From NCBI GenBank assembly GCA_021790675.1, contig JAJYGN010000002.1:1-36295 (forward strand): a DNA stretch of 36,295 bases, written 5' to 3'. The DNA comes from Actinomycetes bacterium. Its GTDB lineage: Bacteria > Actinomycetota > Acidimicrobiia > Acidimicrobiales > RAAP-2. A program made the position numbers and the translations under genes. Each line of letters begins with the position of its first letter. Position 1 is the stretch's first letter. This document shows positions 1-7,488 of this stretch, in pieces. The notes beneath the pieces are model-generated. The model did no database searches and was not told the DNA's origin. It saw nothing but the letters and a program-made list of their open reading frames with translations.

Positions 1-1
1 T

Positions 2-70
2 GCCCGCGTAACCAAAGACACTAAAACTGCGGCAATCAGCACCCTGGGGGAGTTCCTCGACACCTTATAG
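2..70 (+). CDS. C-terminal tail of an unidentified protein (partial)
   Basis: An open frame enters from the left edge and reads 22 residues to a TAG at 68-70; it includes DTKTAAISTLGEF near its end. The rest of the gene is outside the window, so the family cannot be assigned. The tail loosely resembles the last helix of actinobacterial tyrosine integrases (Tyr-x-His/Arg-Val-Thr followed by an Ala/Leu-rich helix). That would fit the AT-rich accessory composition and the tRNA-Ala gene 1.6 kb away. This is only an inference: the catalytic Tyr is not visible, and the frame could be open by chance. Confidence 0.3.
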   Translation, partial: ARVTKDTKTAAISTLGEFLDTL

Positions 71-136
71 AACCTGGATGAGTGATAGTCCAAATCGCCC
101 TACTCCCCTTTTGAAAGACGGGCAATCTTGTGAGCG

Positions 137-736
137 CTACAACGCCTCTAGGGCTGTTGGTGACCACTCGTGCCAACTCCGGTCCCAAGGTACAACTCCA
201 TTGGAAAGTTGTGCTTCCACTGTCGAGCACGTGTCGAGTAGGCGCACCGCGTCCTCTTGACTGTAAAGCCCCATTGCCACGGCTAATTCGAGCTCGTCTT
301 CATCGCGGCGGTGCCAGTTCGAAAAGTCTCGCGAGACGATGAGGTCAAGTGTCTCGTCCATGGTGTCAAATCCGTGGAGCTGGCGACGCAGAGGCTCCTG
401 GAAGTTCACGTACCACGAGGAGACGCCCTCCTCTGGATCAGCAGTAGCGAATATCTCGTACGAGGCACCTCGGGGAGCGATGCGCAGCATCCCGGGCGCG
501 TGAAACTCCTTCTTACCGAGCTCCCACTCACCCGTCAGCCACATGGTGAAACACTTCTCCCCGTGCTCGACATCGACGGGATAGTCAATGAGGGTTCCGG
601 GGGCGAGATACGAGACGAACTGATCTTTGCTGTCTTCGATAACCGTGACGGGACGGATTGTCCAGATCTTTCCGTTCAGAACTTCCCGAATTTGAATGCG
701 CTCGCCGGGCAGAAAGCGACGCGCACTCAACGACAT
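137..736 (-). CDS. DUF402 family protein
   Basis: A 199-residue protein of the DUF402 family. Characterised members such as FomD hydrolyse nucleotide diesters, or act on nucleoside diphosphates or tRNA-related substrates; the substrate here is unknown. Family features visible are the N-terminal PGERIQIREV stretch, a central WLTGEWELG segment and the hallmark WYVNFQEPLRR followed by HGFDTMDETLD. The acidic run RDEDELE and the conserved aspartates would supply metal ligands. I chose ATG at 736 because a TATCCT box lies exactly 6 bases upstream, as at many genes here; a GTG at 763 would add nine residues unlike the family. The gene stands alone in the AT-richer left flank, tandem with a Nudix-like gene, and could be part of a transferred segment. 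Family confidence is high, function low. Confidence 0.85.
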   Translation of the reverse strand: MSLSARRFLPGERIQIREVLNGKIWTIRPVTVIEDSKDQFVSYLAPGTLIDYPVDVEHGEKCFTMWLTGEWELGKKEFHAPGMLRIAPRGASYEIFATADPEEGVSSWYVNFQEPLRRQLHGFDTMDETLDLIVSRDFSNWHRRDEDELELAVAMGLYSQEDAVRLLDTCSTVEAQLSNGVVPWDRSWHEWSPTALEAL

Positions 737-742
737 TCTGAA

Positions 743-748
743 AGGATA
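743..748 (-). promoter_or_regulatory. Leaderless -10 box TATCCT for the DUF402 gene
   Basis: TATCCT on the minus strand, then six bases, then ATG at 736. This is the spacing of leaderless actinobacterial promoters (TANNNT, start codon at the +1 site). It also decides the start of the gene. Confidence 0.5.
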
Positions 749-924
749 CTGACGCACCGTCACGGAGGAGCAGAGTAGAACTCGAAGGTGACCTCCGTTG
801 TCATGCTGCAGCGAGGCGGAAAGTTCCCTCTGGATTCTGTCGTGAGAGCACGAAGTGGCTCCGTTCCGGAATCCACCCTTTAATCAACAATCCGAGTAGC
901 TTCACTTACGCTTTGGACGTTGGC

Positions 925-1359
925 TCACCGTAGGTGCAGGTCCTCGAGAGCAGCGCGAGCGAATTCATCCAGGTACAGATCTGCCAGTTCTGTTGGGGCG
1001 AACCAACGAGTCAACATTGGTGCCTGCTCTCCTTCGGCGAACAATGAAGCGCTCAGAACCACTGCTTGGTACGTCACGTCAGCGCCGCATTCGTAGAGCA
1101 CCCGGAACTTGTCACCAGACAGCTCGGTGAGTAACTCGCCAACTTCGACCGAGAGGCCACAGTCCTCGCGAGCCAACCTCGTTGCCGCACTCACAAGGTC
1201 TTCGTCGTCGTTCACGCCGCCACCAATGCATGACCACGGTCCGTTCTTCGAAGTGGATGCCAGGAGCACACGTCCGTCTTCATCGCGGACCAGCACGACG
1301 ACAGATCGAATGATGCCCGTGAAGTTGGGGCTCGGTTCGGGGCTAAGCGGTTCGCTCAC
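925..1359 (-). CDS. Nudix-fold hydrolase-like protein with a degenerate Nudix box
   Basis: A 144-residue protein with Nudix architecture: an N-terminal strand IIRSVVVLVRDEDGRVLLA, then GGGVNDDED at residues 47-55 and R61-L-A-R64-E65-D66-x-G68-L69 in the Nudix-box position. The consensus GX5EX7REUXEEXGU is only partly kept: the Glu after the first Arg is Leu (62), and the EE metal pair is E65-D66. Activity on a nucleoside diphosphate substrate is therefore plausible but not assured. The start is GTG at 1359 because AGGAGG lies seven bases upstream on the minus strand; a GTG six bases earlier would sit directly on the Shine-Dalgarno. The stop is at 925. The flank is AT-richer than the core genes, suggesting recent acquisition with the DUF402 neighbour. 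Confidence 0.8.
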   Translation of the reverse strand: MSEPLSPEPSPNFTGIIRSVVVLVRDEDGRVLLASTSKNGPWSCIGGGVNDDEDLVSAATRLAREDCGLSVEVGELLTELSGDKFRVLYECGADVTYQAVVLSASLFAEGEQAPMLTRWFAPTELADLYLDEFARAALEDLHLR

Positions 1360-1425
1360 GTTCACTCCTCCTGTCCTTTAACTTACGAGAATCGGTGCAG
1401 GAAGCCGGTCAAACAGCTACTAGAA

Positions 1426-1446
1426 GGGTCGTGTTTTGAACGACCC
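1426..1446. repeat. 7-bp perfect inverted repeat
   Basis: GGGTCGT and ACGACCC separated by a seven-base loop (1433-1439), in the non-coding stretch between the Nudix gene and tRNA-Ala. No U tract follows on either strand, so a terminator is not supported. It could be a protein-binding palindrome. The remainder of 1360-1625 holds no gene I can support. Confidence 0.35.
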
Positions 1447-1554
1447 GGTTTGGTGGCCGGCCGGCGGTCTCAGAAGACGGGTACTTCAACTTGGGTGGCG
1501 AAGAAGGGCCGGAACTCGTCCTCTCGGATGCTCAGCCAGTCATCGCAATTTTCG

Positions 1555-1576
1555 AACTGCTAACAAACTGCTAACA
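1555..1576 (+). repeat. Two perfect tandem copies of an 11-bp repeat
   Basis: AACTGCTAACA occurs twice head to tail with no gap (1555-1565 and 1566-1576), about 50 bases from the 3' end of the tRNA-Ala gene. The nine-base core ACTGCTAAC occurs once more in inverted orientation at 1716-1724, on the other side of the tRNA. An 11-bp period is about one helical turn, typical of tandem sites for small DNA-binding proteins such as excisionases or integrase arm domains. That role is inference; the repeat itself is seen directly. Confidence 0.6.
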
Positions 1577-1625
1577 TGTCGGCGACCCGGACGAGGGCCG
1601 GAACTTCGAAAACCCTTTGTTTACT

Positions 1626-1701
1626 TGGTGGAGGTAAGGGGATTCGAACCCCTGACCTCTTGACTGCCAGTCAAGCGCTCTACCAACTGAGCTATACCCC
1701 C
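1626..1701 (-). tRNA. tRNA-Ala(GGC)
   Basis: On the minus strand a 76-nt cloverleaf starts GGGGGTA and ends TACCTCC-A-CCA. The anticodon arm is CTTGA / CTGGCAG / TCAAG, giving anticodon GGC (alanine). The acceptor stem has the G3-U70 wobble pair that is the alanine identity determinant. The D arm is GCTC...GAGC, the T loop is TTCGAAT, and the CCA end is encoded. The stop codon of the alpha/beta hydrolase gene lies 22 bases upstream. tRNA genes are common integration targets, and the composition of the DNA changes just beyond the 3' end. Confidence 0.97.
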
Positions 1702-1723
1702 AACGGTCTAACGATGTTAGCAG

Positions 1724-2434
1724 TCACTCGCTGGCCGGTCGCCCGGCCCAGGCGGTGATCAGGTCGGCGAGTTCAGCCGGATGCGAGAAGAAGGGGGAGT
1801 GGCCGCTAGAGAGTTCGACGCGTTCTCCACAACGAGCGGCGAGGATCTCCTGGAGCGAGGGGTCGATCGCGTGATCGTTGCGGCAGACGACGTAGCGCGA
1901 GGCAACGGGTACGTCAGGGCCAGTGCGAGCGCTGCGAAAGCTAGCGAGCGTCTGAGTGGAGAGTTGGCCGAGCGCCCAGGCCAGCGTCGAAGCGTCGCAG
2001 TCCTCATAGAGGGCGGCGCCGGCCAGTTCGGGGTTGAGCCGCAGAATCGGGCCGTCGAGGACCATAGCCTCGTCGAGGGTGGTGCGCACGCGCACGAGGC
2101 GCGACACGTCAGTAGCACTCTCGCCCCTGGCCGGGACGATGGCTGCGATGAAGACGAGACGAGAGAGCTCACCCACCAGGTGGGCGGCCTGGGACACGAC
2201 GGCCCCGCCGTAACTATGTGCAACCAGAACCACATTGTCCAGCCCCTCGCACGCGTCGGCTACGACTGCGGCGTCCTGGTCGAGGTCGGCCAGGGGGTCG
2301 CCGTCGGTCTGCGCGCTGGGCAGGTTGACGGTGCGCGATGCCACGCCACGCTGGTCCAACTGGGACGTGAGGTCGCGCCAGCACCAGGGTCCGCTCCAGG
2401 CGCCGTGGACGAGTACGTAGGTCGGTGAGGTCAT
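1724..2434 (-). CDS. Alpha/beta-hydrolase fold protein (esterase-like)
   Basis: A 236-residue alpha/beta hydrolase. The start MTSPTYVLVHGAW gives the first strand and the HG oxyanion-hole motif. AHSYGGAV is the nucleophile elbow with the catalytic Ser. The acid is probably the Asp in CRNDHAIDP, and SGHSPFFSHP carries the catalytic His near the C-terminus. The length and the HGAW/GxSxGG pattern match the small cytosolic salicylate-esterase / MenH-like group; the substrate is unknown. The ATG at 2434 is preferred over an in-frame TTG at 2455. A TATCCT box at 2455-2460 would place the mRNA start 10 to 15 bases upstream of it. The gene diverges from leuS and ends just before tRNA-Ala. Confidence 0.88.
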   Translation of the reverse strand: MTSPTYVLVHGAWSGPWCWRDLTSQLDQRGVASRTVNLPSAQTDGDPLADLDQDAAVVADACEGLDNVVLVAHSYGGAVVSQAAHLVGELSRLVFIAAIVPARGESATDVSRLVRVRTTLDEAMVLDGPILRLNPELAGAALYEDCDASTLAWALGQLSTQTLASFRSARTGPDVPVASRYVVCRNDHAIDPSLQEILAARCGERVELSSGHSPFFSHPAELADLITAWAGRPASE

Positions 2435-2454
2435 GGATCTCGCTTTCTCGTCCA

Positions 2455-2460
2455 AGGATA
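2455..2460 (-). promoter_or_regulatory. Candidate -10 box TATCCT for the alpha/beta hydrolase
   Basis: TATCCT on the minus strand, 20 bases before the ATG at 2434, which implies a short leader of about 13 bases rather than a leaderless transcript. It is back to back with the leuS box at 2475. Confidence 0.3.
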
Positions 2461-2474
2461 GGCACGATGCTCCC

Positions 2475-2480
2475 TAAACT
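2475..2480 (+). promoter_or_regulatory. Leaderless -10 box TAAACT for leuS
   Basis: TAAACT followed by six bases and ATG at 2487. There is no Shine-Dalgarno, so a leaderless mRNA is predicted. Confidence 0.5.
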
Positions 2481-2486
2481 GGCCCA

Positions 2487-4940
2487 ATGGCCCGACCCTT
2501 TGACGTCACCGCGGTGGAAGCGAAGTGGCAGGCCCGTTGGCGTGACGAGGGGACCTACAACGTCGATAACGCCGACCCACGAGAGCGCTACTACGTCCTG
2601 AGCATGTACCCCTACCCCTCGGGGGCGGCCCACCAGGGCCACGTGCGCAATTACACCTTCGGTGACCTGGTCGTTCGTTACAAGACGATGCGTAACTTCG
2701 CGGTCCTCTCGCCGATTGGCTTCGACTCCTTCGGGTTGCCCGCCGAGAACGCCGCGATCAAGGCCGGCAGCCACCCCCGGCTGTTTACCGACGCGCGCAT
2801 CGCCGAGCTGAAGTCCTCACTGCAGCGCTTGGGGGCGGTCTATGACTGGCGCCGCGAAGTGAACAGTCACGACCCGGCCTACATGAAGTATTCCCAGGTG
2901 ATTTTCCTCGCCTTTCTCAAGGCGGGTCTCGCCTATCGCGCGATGGCGCCGGTCAACTGGTGTCCGGGGTGTGCGACCGTGCTCGCGAACGAGCAGGTGC
3001 TCGCCGACGGAACCTGCGAACGCTCGGGTGACCTGGTTGAGCGACGCAACCTCGAGCAGTGGTTCTTTCGAATCACGGACTACGCCGAGGAGCTCTTGAA
3101 CGATGTTGACGTCCTCGACTGGCCCGAGCGAGTCAAGACAATGCAGCGCAACTGGATCGGCCGCAGCGAGGGCGTCGAGTTCGAGTTGGCACTGGCGAGT
3201 GAGCCAACGCGTGGGCTTCGCGTGTTCACGACGCGTCCGGACACGGGATTCGGGGTCACCTACGCCGTCGTCGCCCCCGAGCACCCGCTGCTCGAGGAGT
3301 TGACCACCGACGAGCAGCGCGAAGAAGTCGCCACGCTGGTCGAGCGGGCCCTCGGCGAGACTGAACTCGAGCGGACGTCGTCTGACGGTGCACTGGCCAA
3401 GCGCGGAGCCTTCACGGGTAGTTACGTCGTGAATCCCTTTACCAGCGAGTCCGTGCCGGTCTACGTCGCCGACTACGTGCTGGGTACTTACGGCACCGGC
3501 GCGGTGATGGGCGTGCCGGCCGAGGACGAGCGCGACTACGACTTCGCGACCGCTTACGGCCTGCCGATCGTGCGTACCGTTACCCCCCCCGAGGGATTCG
3601 ACGGCGGGGCCTACACCGGCGACGGCGCGCACATCAACTCGGGATTCCTCGACGGCCTCGACGTCGCCGCGGCGAAGGCCGCGGCCGCGGACTTCCTCGT
3701 CGAGCACGCCAAGGGCGTGCGTAAGGTGAACTACCGCCTGCGTGACTGGCTGGTGTCGCGCCAGCGTTTCTGGGGCTGTCCCATCCCGGTCGTCTACTGC
3801 GAGGTTGACGGCATCGTGCCCGTGCCCGAGGACCAGCTGCCGATCGTCGCACCCGATGACGTTTCGATGGACAAGACCGGCCAGTCTCCGCTCGCCACCC
3901 ACGAGGGCTTTCTTCGTACGACGTGTCCTACGTGCGGTCGCCCAGCGACGCGCGAGACCGACACGATGGACACGTTCACCGACTCCTCGTGGTACTTCCT
4001 GCGCATGGCCGACCCCTTCACAGAGGGAGTTCCGTTCGATCCGGTCGAAGTCGCCAAGTGGATGCCGGTAGATCAGTACATCGGCGGGATCGAGCACGCG
4101 ATCTTGCACCTGCTCTACGCGCGCTTCTACGTCAAGGCCCTCATCGACATCGGCTTGGCGCCGGGACTCGCCCGCGAGCCATTCGCGCGGCTCTTCACCC
4201 AGGGGATGATCCGTCTCAACGGGACCAAGATGTCCAAGTCCAAGGGCAACCTGATCGCGCCCGAGCCCTACTACGACACCGTCGGTGCGGACAGCCTGCG
4301 TCTCTTTCACCTCTTCGTCGGCCCGCCGGCTGACGACGTCGACTGGACGGATCAGACCAACGACGTGATTGACGGCTGCGCGCGATTCATCGACCGCGTC
4401 TACCGGCTCTGCGAAGAGGACCGCCTCAACCTAGTGGACGCGATGACTCCTTCCGATGTCGCGGTGCGTCGTGACGTGCACCGCACGATCGAGCGCGTAA
4501 CCGACGCCATGGAGCGCTGGAGCTACAACACCGCTGTCGCGGCGTTGATGGAACTGCTCAACACCCTCTCGAAGTGGGCCCGCCAGGACGGCGGCGCCTC
4601 GCGCGAGGTCTTTGACGAGGCCCGGCGCACGATGCTCTTGCTCCTCGCACCAATGGCGCCCCACGTGGCGGCCGAGCTCTGGGAGCGCCACTACCCGGGA
4701 CCCGGCGTCCACCAGCAGCCCTGGCCCGTCGCCGACGCCGCGCTCGTCGCGCACGAGAGCGTGGTGATGGTCGTCCAAGTCAACGGCAAGGTGCGCGCCC
4801 GCCTCGAGGTGCCCGTCGACATCACCGAGGAGGCCGCGAGTGACCTGGCTCTGGAGGATCCGGCGGTGATCGCCGCGGTGAAGGGACCGGTCACGCGCGT
4901 CGTCTCGCGGCCACCCCGGCTGGTCAATATCATCGCCTGA
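2487..4940 (+). CDS. leuS: Leucine--tRNA ligase
   Basis: Attaches leucine to tRNA-Leu in the cytoplasm. The 817-residue length fits bacterial LeuRS. The class I HIGH signature is HQGH at residues 49-52 inside [16 protein letters not shown], and KMSKS is at 581-585. Between them lies the CP1 editing domain, with the threonine-rich TTRPDTGFG and [19 protein letters not shown]; both aspartates used to bind the mischarged amino acid are kept, although the usual His before the first is Glu. The C-terminus carries the anticodon-binding bundle. HQGH in place of the more usual H(M/V/L)GH is a mild lineage variant. ATG at 2487 is fixed by its TAAACT box. The stop overlaps the next ATG by one base (TGATG), so the two genes form an operon. 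Confidence 0.97.
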   Translation: MARPFDVTAVEAKWQARWRDEGTYNVDNADPRERYYVLSMYPYPSGAAHQGHVRNYTFGDLVVRYKTMRNFAVLSPIGFDSFGLPAENAAIKAGSHPRLFTDARIAELKSSLQRLGAVYDWRREVNSHDPAYMKYSQVIFLAFLKAGLAYRAMAPVNWCPGCATVLANEQVLADGTCERSGDLVERRNLEQWFFRITDYAEELLNDVDVLDWPERVKTMQRNWIGRSEGVEFELALASEPTRGLRVFTTRPDTGFGVTYAVVAPEHPLLEELTTDEQREEVATLVERALGETELERTSSDGALAKRGAFTGSYVVNPFTSESVPVYVADYVLGTYGTGAVMGVPAEDERDYDFATAYGLPIVRTVTPPEGFDGGAYTGDGAHINSGFLDGLDVAAAKAAAADFLVEHAKGVRKVNYRLRDWLVSRQRFWGCPIPVVYCEVDGIVPVPEDQLPIVAPDDVSMDKTGQSPLATHEGFLRTTCPTCGRPATRETDTMDTFTDSSWYFLRMADPFTEGVPFDPVEVAKWMPVDQYIGGIEHAILHLLYARFYVKALIDIGLAPGLAREPFARLFTQGMIRLNGTKMSKSKGNLIAPEPYYDTVGADSLRLFHLFVGPPADDVDWTDQTNDVIDGCARFIDRVYRLCEEDRLNLVDAMTPSDVAVRRDVHRTIERVTDAMERWSYNTAVAALMELLNTLSKWARQDGGASREVFDEARRTMLLLLAPMAPHVAAELWERHYPGPGVHQQPWPVADAALVAHESVVMVVQVNGKVRARLEVPVDITEEAASDLALEDPAVIAAVKGPVTRVVSRPPRLVNIIA

Positions 4941-5518
4941 TGGCCGCTCACGCCACCCAGGTGGTCATCGAAGCGCCGCGCTTCGATCGTCCGGAGGTGG
5001 AGATCCGCGCCTCGACCCGGCGCAAGAAGACGGGTGCCGCGCACTGGTCAGGCAGTCGCATCGTGGTTCAGATCCCGGCTCGGCTGCGTGGGCGAGAGCG
5101 CCGGGTCTTCGTCGACGAGCTCGTCGAGCGACTCCTCGTCCAGCGGCCTTTGGCAGCCGGCAGCGACGCGACGCTCGAAGAGCGCGCCGGTGTGTTGGCC
5201 GAGGTCTACGTCGACGGGGTCGCGCCTGCGTCGGTTCGGTGGGTCTCCAACCAGGGAGCGCGCTGGGCGTCGTGCACGCCCGCGACGCGCGAGATCCGGG
5301 TGTCGTCCCGTTTGCGCCAGTGCCCGGACTGGGTGATCGACGCCGTGCTGGTCCACGAGCTCGCCCACCTCATTGAGGCCGATCACTCGAGTGCGTTTTA
5401 CGAAATTGCCAATCGCCACCCGCGCCAGGAGGAGTCGGCGCTCTTCCTCGAGGGATTCGCCCTCGGGCTGGGTCTCAAGATCGAAGGCGGCGACGTCGAT
5501 GTCGCCGGTCGGACCTAG
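4940..5518 (+). CDS. YgjP-like (DUF45) zinc metallopeptidase-domain protein
   Basis: A 192-residue YgjP-like protein. The zinc site HELAH is at residues 139-143 with the third ligand His at 149 (ADHSSAF), as in the minimal gluzincin-like DUF45 fold. The preceding WVSNQGARWASCTPATREIRVSSRL segment is the conserved family strand pair. Members are annotated as metal-dependent hydrolases, some near restriction systems, but the cellular substrate is not known. The ATG overlaps the leuS stop by one base, giving coupled translation. The gene ends at TAG 5516-5518 inside CTAG, and the convergent PAC2 gene uses the complementary TAG of the same four bases. Confidence 0.9.
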   Translation: MAAHATQVVIEAPRFDRPEVEIRASTRRKKTGAAHWSGSRIVVQIPARLRGRERRVFVDELVERLLVQRPLAAGSDATLEERAGVLAEVYVDGVAPASVRWVSNQGARWASCTPATREIRVSSRLRQCPDWVIDAVLVHELAHLIEADHSSAFYEIANRHPRQEESALFLEGFALGLGLKIEGGDVDVAGRT

Positions 5519-6396
5519 CCGGCCTCGCCGCGAAGGAAGCGTTCGAGCTCGGCCGCCAGCTCATCGCCGGTGGGCACCTCGTCACTCGTCGCGGGCCCCT
5601 CGCTCTCGTCGGCGGCCTCTTCGAGCTGCTCGACCATCGAACTGTGGTCGGGGTTGTTCGTGACCAGGTCGTCGACGCGCGCGCGGGCCTCGGCTGAGGA
5701 GTCGCGCAGCACGCTCGCGTCCAGGGTCAGTCCAGCGATGCGCGCCAAGCCGTCGATGAGGGCCGCGCCGGCCTGCGGGTATGACATGGAAGCCACGTAG
5801 TGGGGCACGCGCGCCCAGAGGGTGATGACCTCGAGGTTGACGTCTGCACATCCCAGTTCGAGCGCGGCGTTGATGCCGGCGGGCACCTCGAGCTCGCCGG
5901 TCACCGAGCCAACACGCGCGAGCAAGTGCGCGCTGGGCGCCGGGGCGGTGCCGATCACGCGTACCGGGCGGGTGTGAGGAGTGGGCGCCGGGAAGGCGCC
6001 GAGGCCCACCACCAGGCGCACGTTGTAGCGCGCCGCGGCGTCGGTCACCACGTCGACGAAGTCGCTCCAGTGGAAGTCTGGCTCGGGTCCCACGAGGAAG
6101 AGCATGTCGGCGCCGTCGCCGTCGCGCCCGTAGCGCAGCTGGATCTCGGGCCAGGTGAGTTCGGTGGTGATCCCGTCGACGATGCGCGCGAGCGGCCGAC
6201 GAGCGCGCTGGTCGATGAAGTACTCGGTGTCAAAGGTGGCCAGCGTCTCGGTGGGGATCGTCGAGAGCAGGGTCGACATCGCGGTGGCCGCTCCGGCCCC
6301 GGCGTCGATCCAGCCCTCGAGGGACACCACGAGGACGGGTTCATTGAATTCGGGGTCGGCGAAGAAGATGATGCGGTCGTAGATTTCGTCGTCCAT
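5515..6396 (-). CDS. PAC2 family protein
   Basis: A 293-residue protein of the PAC2 (proteasome assembly chaperone 2-like) family, widespread in actinobacteria and often annotated as an ATP-grasp-associated or proteasome-linked factor of unproven role. Visible features are PVLVVSLEGWIDAG near the N-terminus, the central GLGAFPAPTPHTRPVRV, and WARVPHYVASMSYPQAG, typical of the family core. The C-terminal 50 residues (ARVDDLVTNNPDHSSMVEQLE onward) form a charged acidic helix common in actinobacterial members. ATG at 6396 overlaps the stop of the upstream phosphotransferase gene in a TGATG arrangement, so the two are cotranscribed. No proteasome gene is in the window. Confidence 0.88.
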   Translation of the reverse strand: MDDEIYDRIIFFADPEFNEPVLVVSLEGWIDAGAGAATAMSTLLSTIPTETLATFDTEYFIDQRARRPLARIVDGITTELTWPEIQLRYGRDGDGADMLFLVGPEPDFHWSDFVDVVTDAAARYNVRLVVGLGAFPAPTPHTRPVRVIGTAPAPSAHLLARVGSVTGELEVPAGINAALELGCADVNLEVITLWARVPHYVASMSYPQAGAALIDGLARIAGLTLDASVLRDSSAEARARVDDLVTNNPDHSSMVEQLEEAADESEGPATSDEVPTGDELAAELERFLRGEAG

Positions 6397-7430
6397 CAGC
6401 TCTCCAACATGTCCTTCGCGATACTCGCGAGCATCGAAATGTGCGCCGGAAACTCGTCAACACTGCCGGTGTCCCCCGCGGTCGCCCCCGCCCGGTAGCG
6501 GGCGTAGACGCCCTGGAGGATGCAGGCCAACTTCCAGTAACCGAATGATTGATAGTAGGCGACGCCACTGACGTCCAAATCGCTGTGGGCCGCGTAGGCG
6601 GCGAGCACCTGGTCACGTCGGGCGAAGCCTTCGGCCGTCGTGGGCGCGGCGCCGAGAAGCGCGACCGTGGGGTCGCCGACCTCGGCCCAGTAGTCGAGCA
6701 GCAGGCCCACGTCGGCGAGCGGATCGCCGAGGGTGCAGATCTCCCAGTCGAGGATCGCACGCACGCGCCCGGTTTTGTCGAGCACGGTGTTGTCGAGGCG
6801 GTAGTCGCCGTGAACCACCGTGACGCGCTGTTGGTGCGGTATCGCGCGCGCCAGGCGGTCGCCAACGTCCTCGACTAGCCCGTCACCACCGTCGCCCGGC
6901 ACGCGCATCTGTTCGTACTGGCCGCGCCAGCGGCGCAGCTGGCGCTCGATGTAGCCGTCGTGGCGCGCGAGGTCCGCCAGCCCCGCTTCGTCGATGTCCA
7001 CGGTGTGCAATCGGGCGAGCGTGGTTGCGAGCTCGTCGCCGATGCGCGCACGCGTAGCGACGTCGAAGGTGGCCTCCGCGTCGGCGCGCGTGCGCAAGAT
7101 CGCCCCGTCGACGAACTCCATCACGTAGAACGCCGGCCCGTTGACCTCGACGTCGGTGCACAGCGCGAGTGGGGTGGGCACGGGCAGGCCGAGGGGAGCG
7201 AGCGCGGCGAGGATTCGGTACTCGCGACTCATGTCGTGCGCGGTGGGCAGGACGTGGCTGGTGGGCGGGCGGCGAAGGGCGAAGTCGCGCCCACTCGCGT
7301 CGCTAACCCGGTAGGTCAGGTTGGATCGTCCGCCGGCAATGAGCGTGAAGGAGAGCGGCTCGCGGGCTCCGACCGTGGCCGCCATCCACCGGGACACCGC
7401 ATCCTCGTTGATCGGTGTGATACCCCCCAT
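6396..7430 (-). CDS. Aminoglycoside-phosphotransferase-fold protein (ACAD10/11 N-domain-like)
   Basis: A 344-residue kinase-fold protein of the APH family, of the type that resembles the N-terminal domain of human ACAD10/11 and mycobacterial FadE36. These are thought to phosphorylate hydroxyacyl-type substrates, not antibiotics. The catalytic loop is HGDYRLDN (207-214). The metal-binding LDWE is at 227-230, followed by TLGDPLADVG, which is diagnostic for this subfamily. The N-lobe contains LIAGGRSNLTYRV, the glycine-rich nucleotide loop, and FALRRPP, with the Lys position taken by Arg. ATG at 7430 is set by a TAGCCT box 6 bases upstream. No acyl-CoA dehydrogenase is adjacent; the gene is coupled to the PAC2 gene instead. 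Confidence 0.88.
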   Translation of the reverse strand: MGGITPINEDAVSRWMAATVGAREPLSFTLIAGGRSNLTYRVSDASGRDFALRRPPTSHVLPTAHDMSREYRILAALAPLGLPVPTPLALCTDVEVNGPAFYVMEFVDGAILRTRADAEATFDVATRARIGDELATTLARLHTVDIDEAGLADLARHDGYIERQLRRWRGQYEQMRVPGDGGDGLVEDVGDRLARAIPHQQRVTVVHGDYRLDNTVLDKTGRVRAILDWEICTLGDPLADVGLLLDYWAEVGDPTVALLGAAPTTAEGFARRDQVLAAYAAHSDLDVSGVAYYQSFGYWKLACILQGVYARYRAGATAGDTGSVDEFPAHISMLASIAKDMLES

Positions 7431-7436
7431 GGCCGC

Positions 7437-7442
7437 AGGCTA
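7437..7442 (-). promoter_or_regulatory. Leaderless -10 box TAGCCT for the phosphotransferase operon
   Basis: TAGCCT on the minus strand, six bases, then ATG at 7430. It is identical in sequence and spacing to the glyS box. Confidence 0.55.
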
Positions 7443-7476
7443 ACAGCGCCACGACGGCCCTCTGGGGGACCGCCGG

Positions 7477-7482
7477 TAGGCT
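7477..7482 (+). promoter_or_regulatory. Leaderless -10 box TAGGCT for the thioredoxin-TPR operon
   Basis: CGGTAGGCT followed by six bases and GTG at 7489. It is divergent from the box at 7437-7442, so two opposite promoters share 58 bases. Confidence 0.55.
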
Positions 7483-7488
7483 TCGAGT

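Noticed and set aside
1426-1446. Hairpin as an intrinsic terminator of the Nudix region
   Set aside because: The stem is perfect but no run of T follows on either strand, so only an inverted repeat is reported.
1-1701. Direct repeat of the tRNA-Ala 3' end as an attachment-site pair
   Set aside because: No second copy of the T-arm/acceptor sequence was found in the first 1.6 kb; the island boundary remains an inference.
1436-1758. Two overlapping plus-strand ORFs ending in GFEPLTS or containing KGIRTPDLL
   Set aside because: They read antisense through the tRNA-Ala gene; such peptides are a well-known artefact of translating tRNA T arms.
2817-4310. 497-codon antisense ORF within leuS
   Set aside because: A high-GC shadow frame; the composition is Arg/Val/His-rich with no family motif, while leuS is certain on the plus strand.
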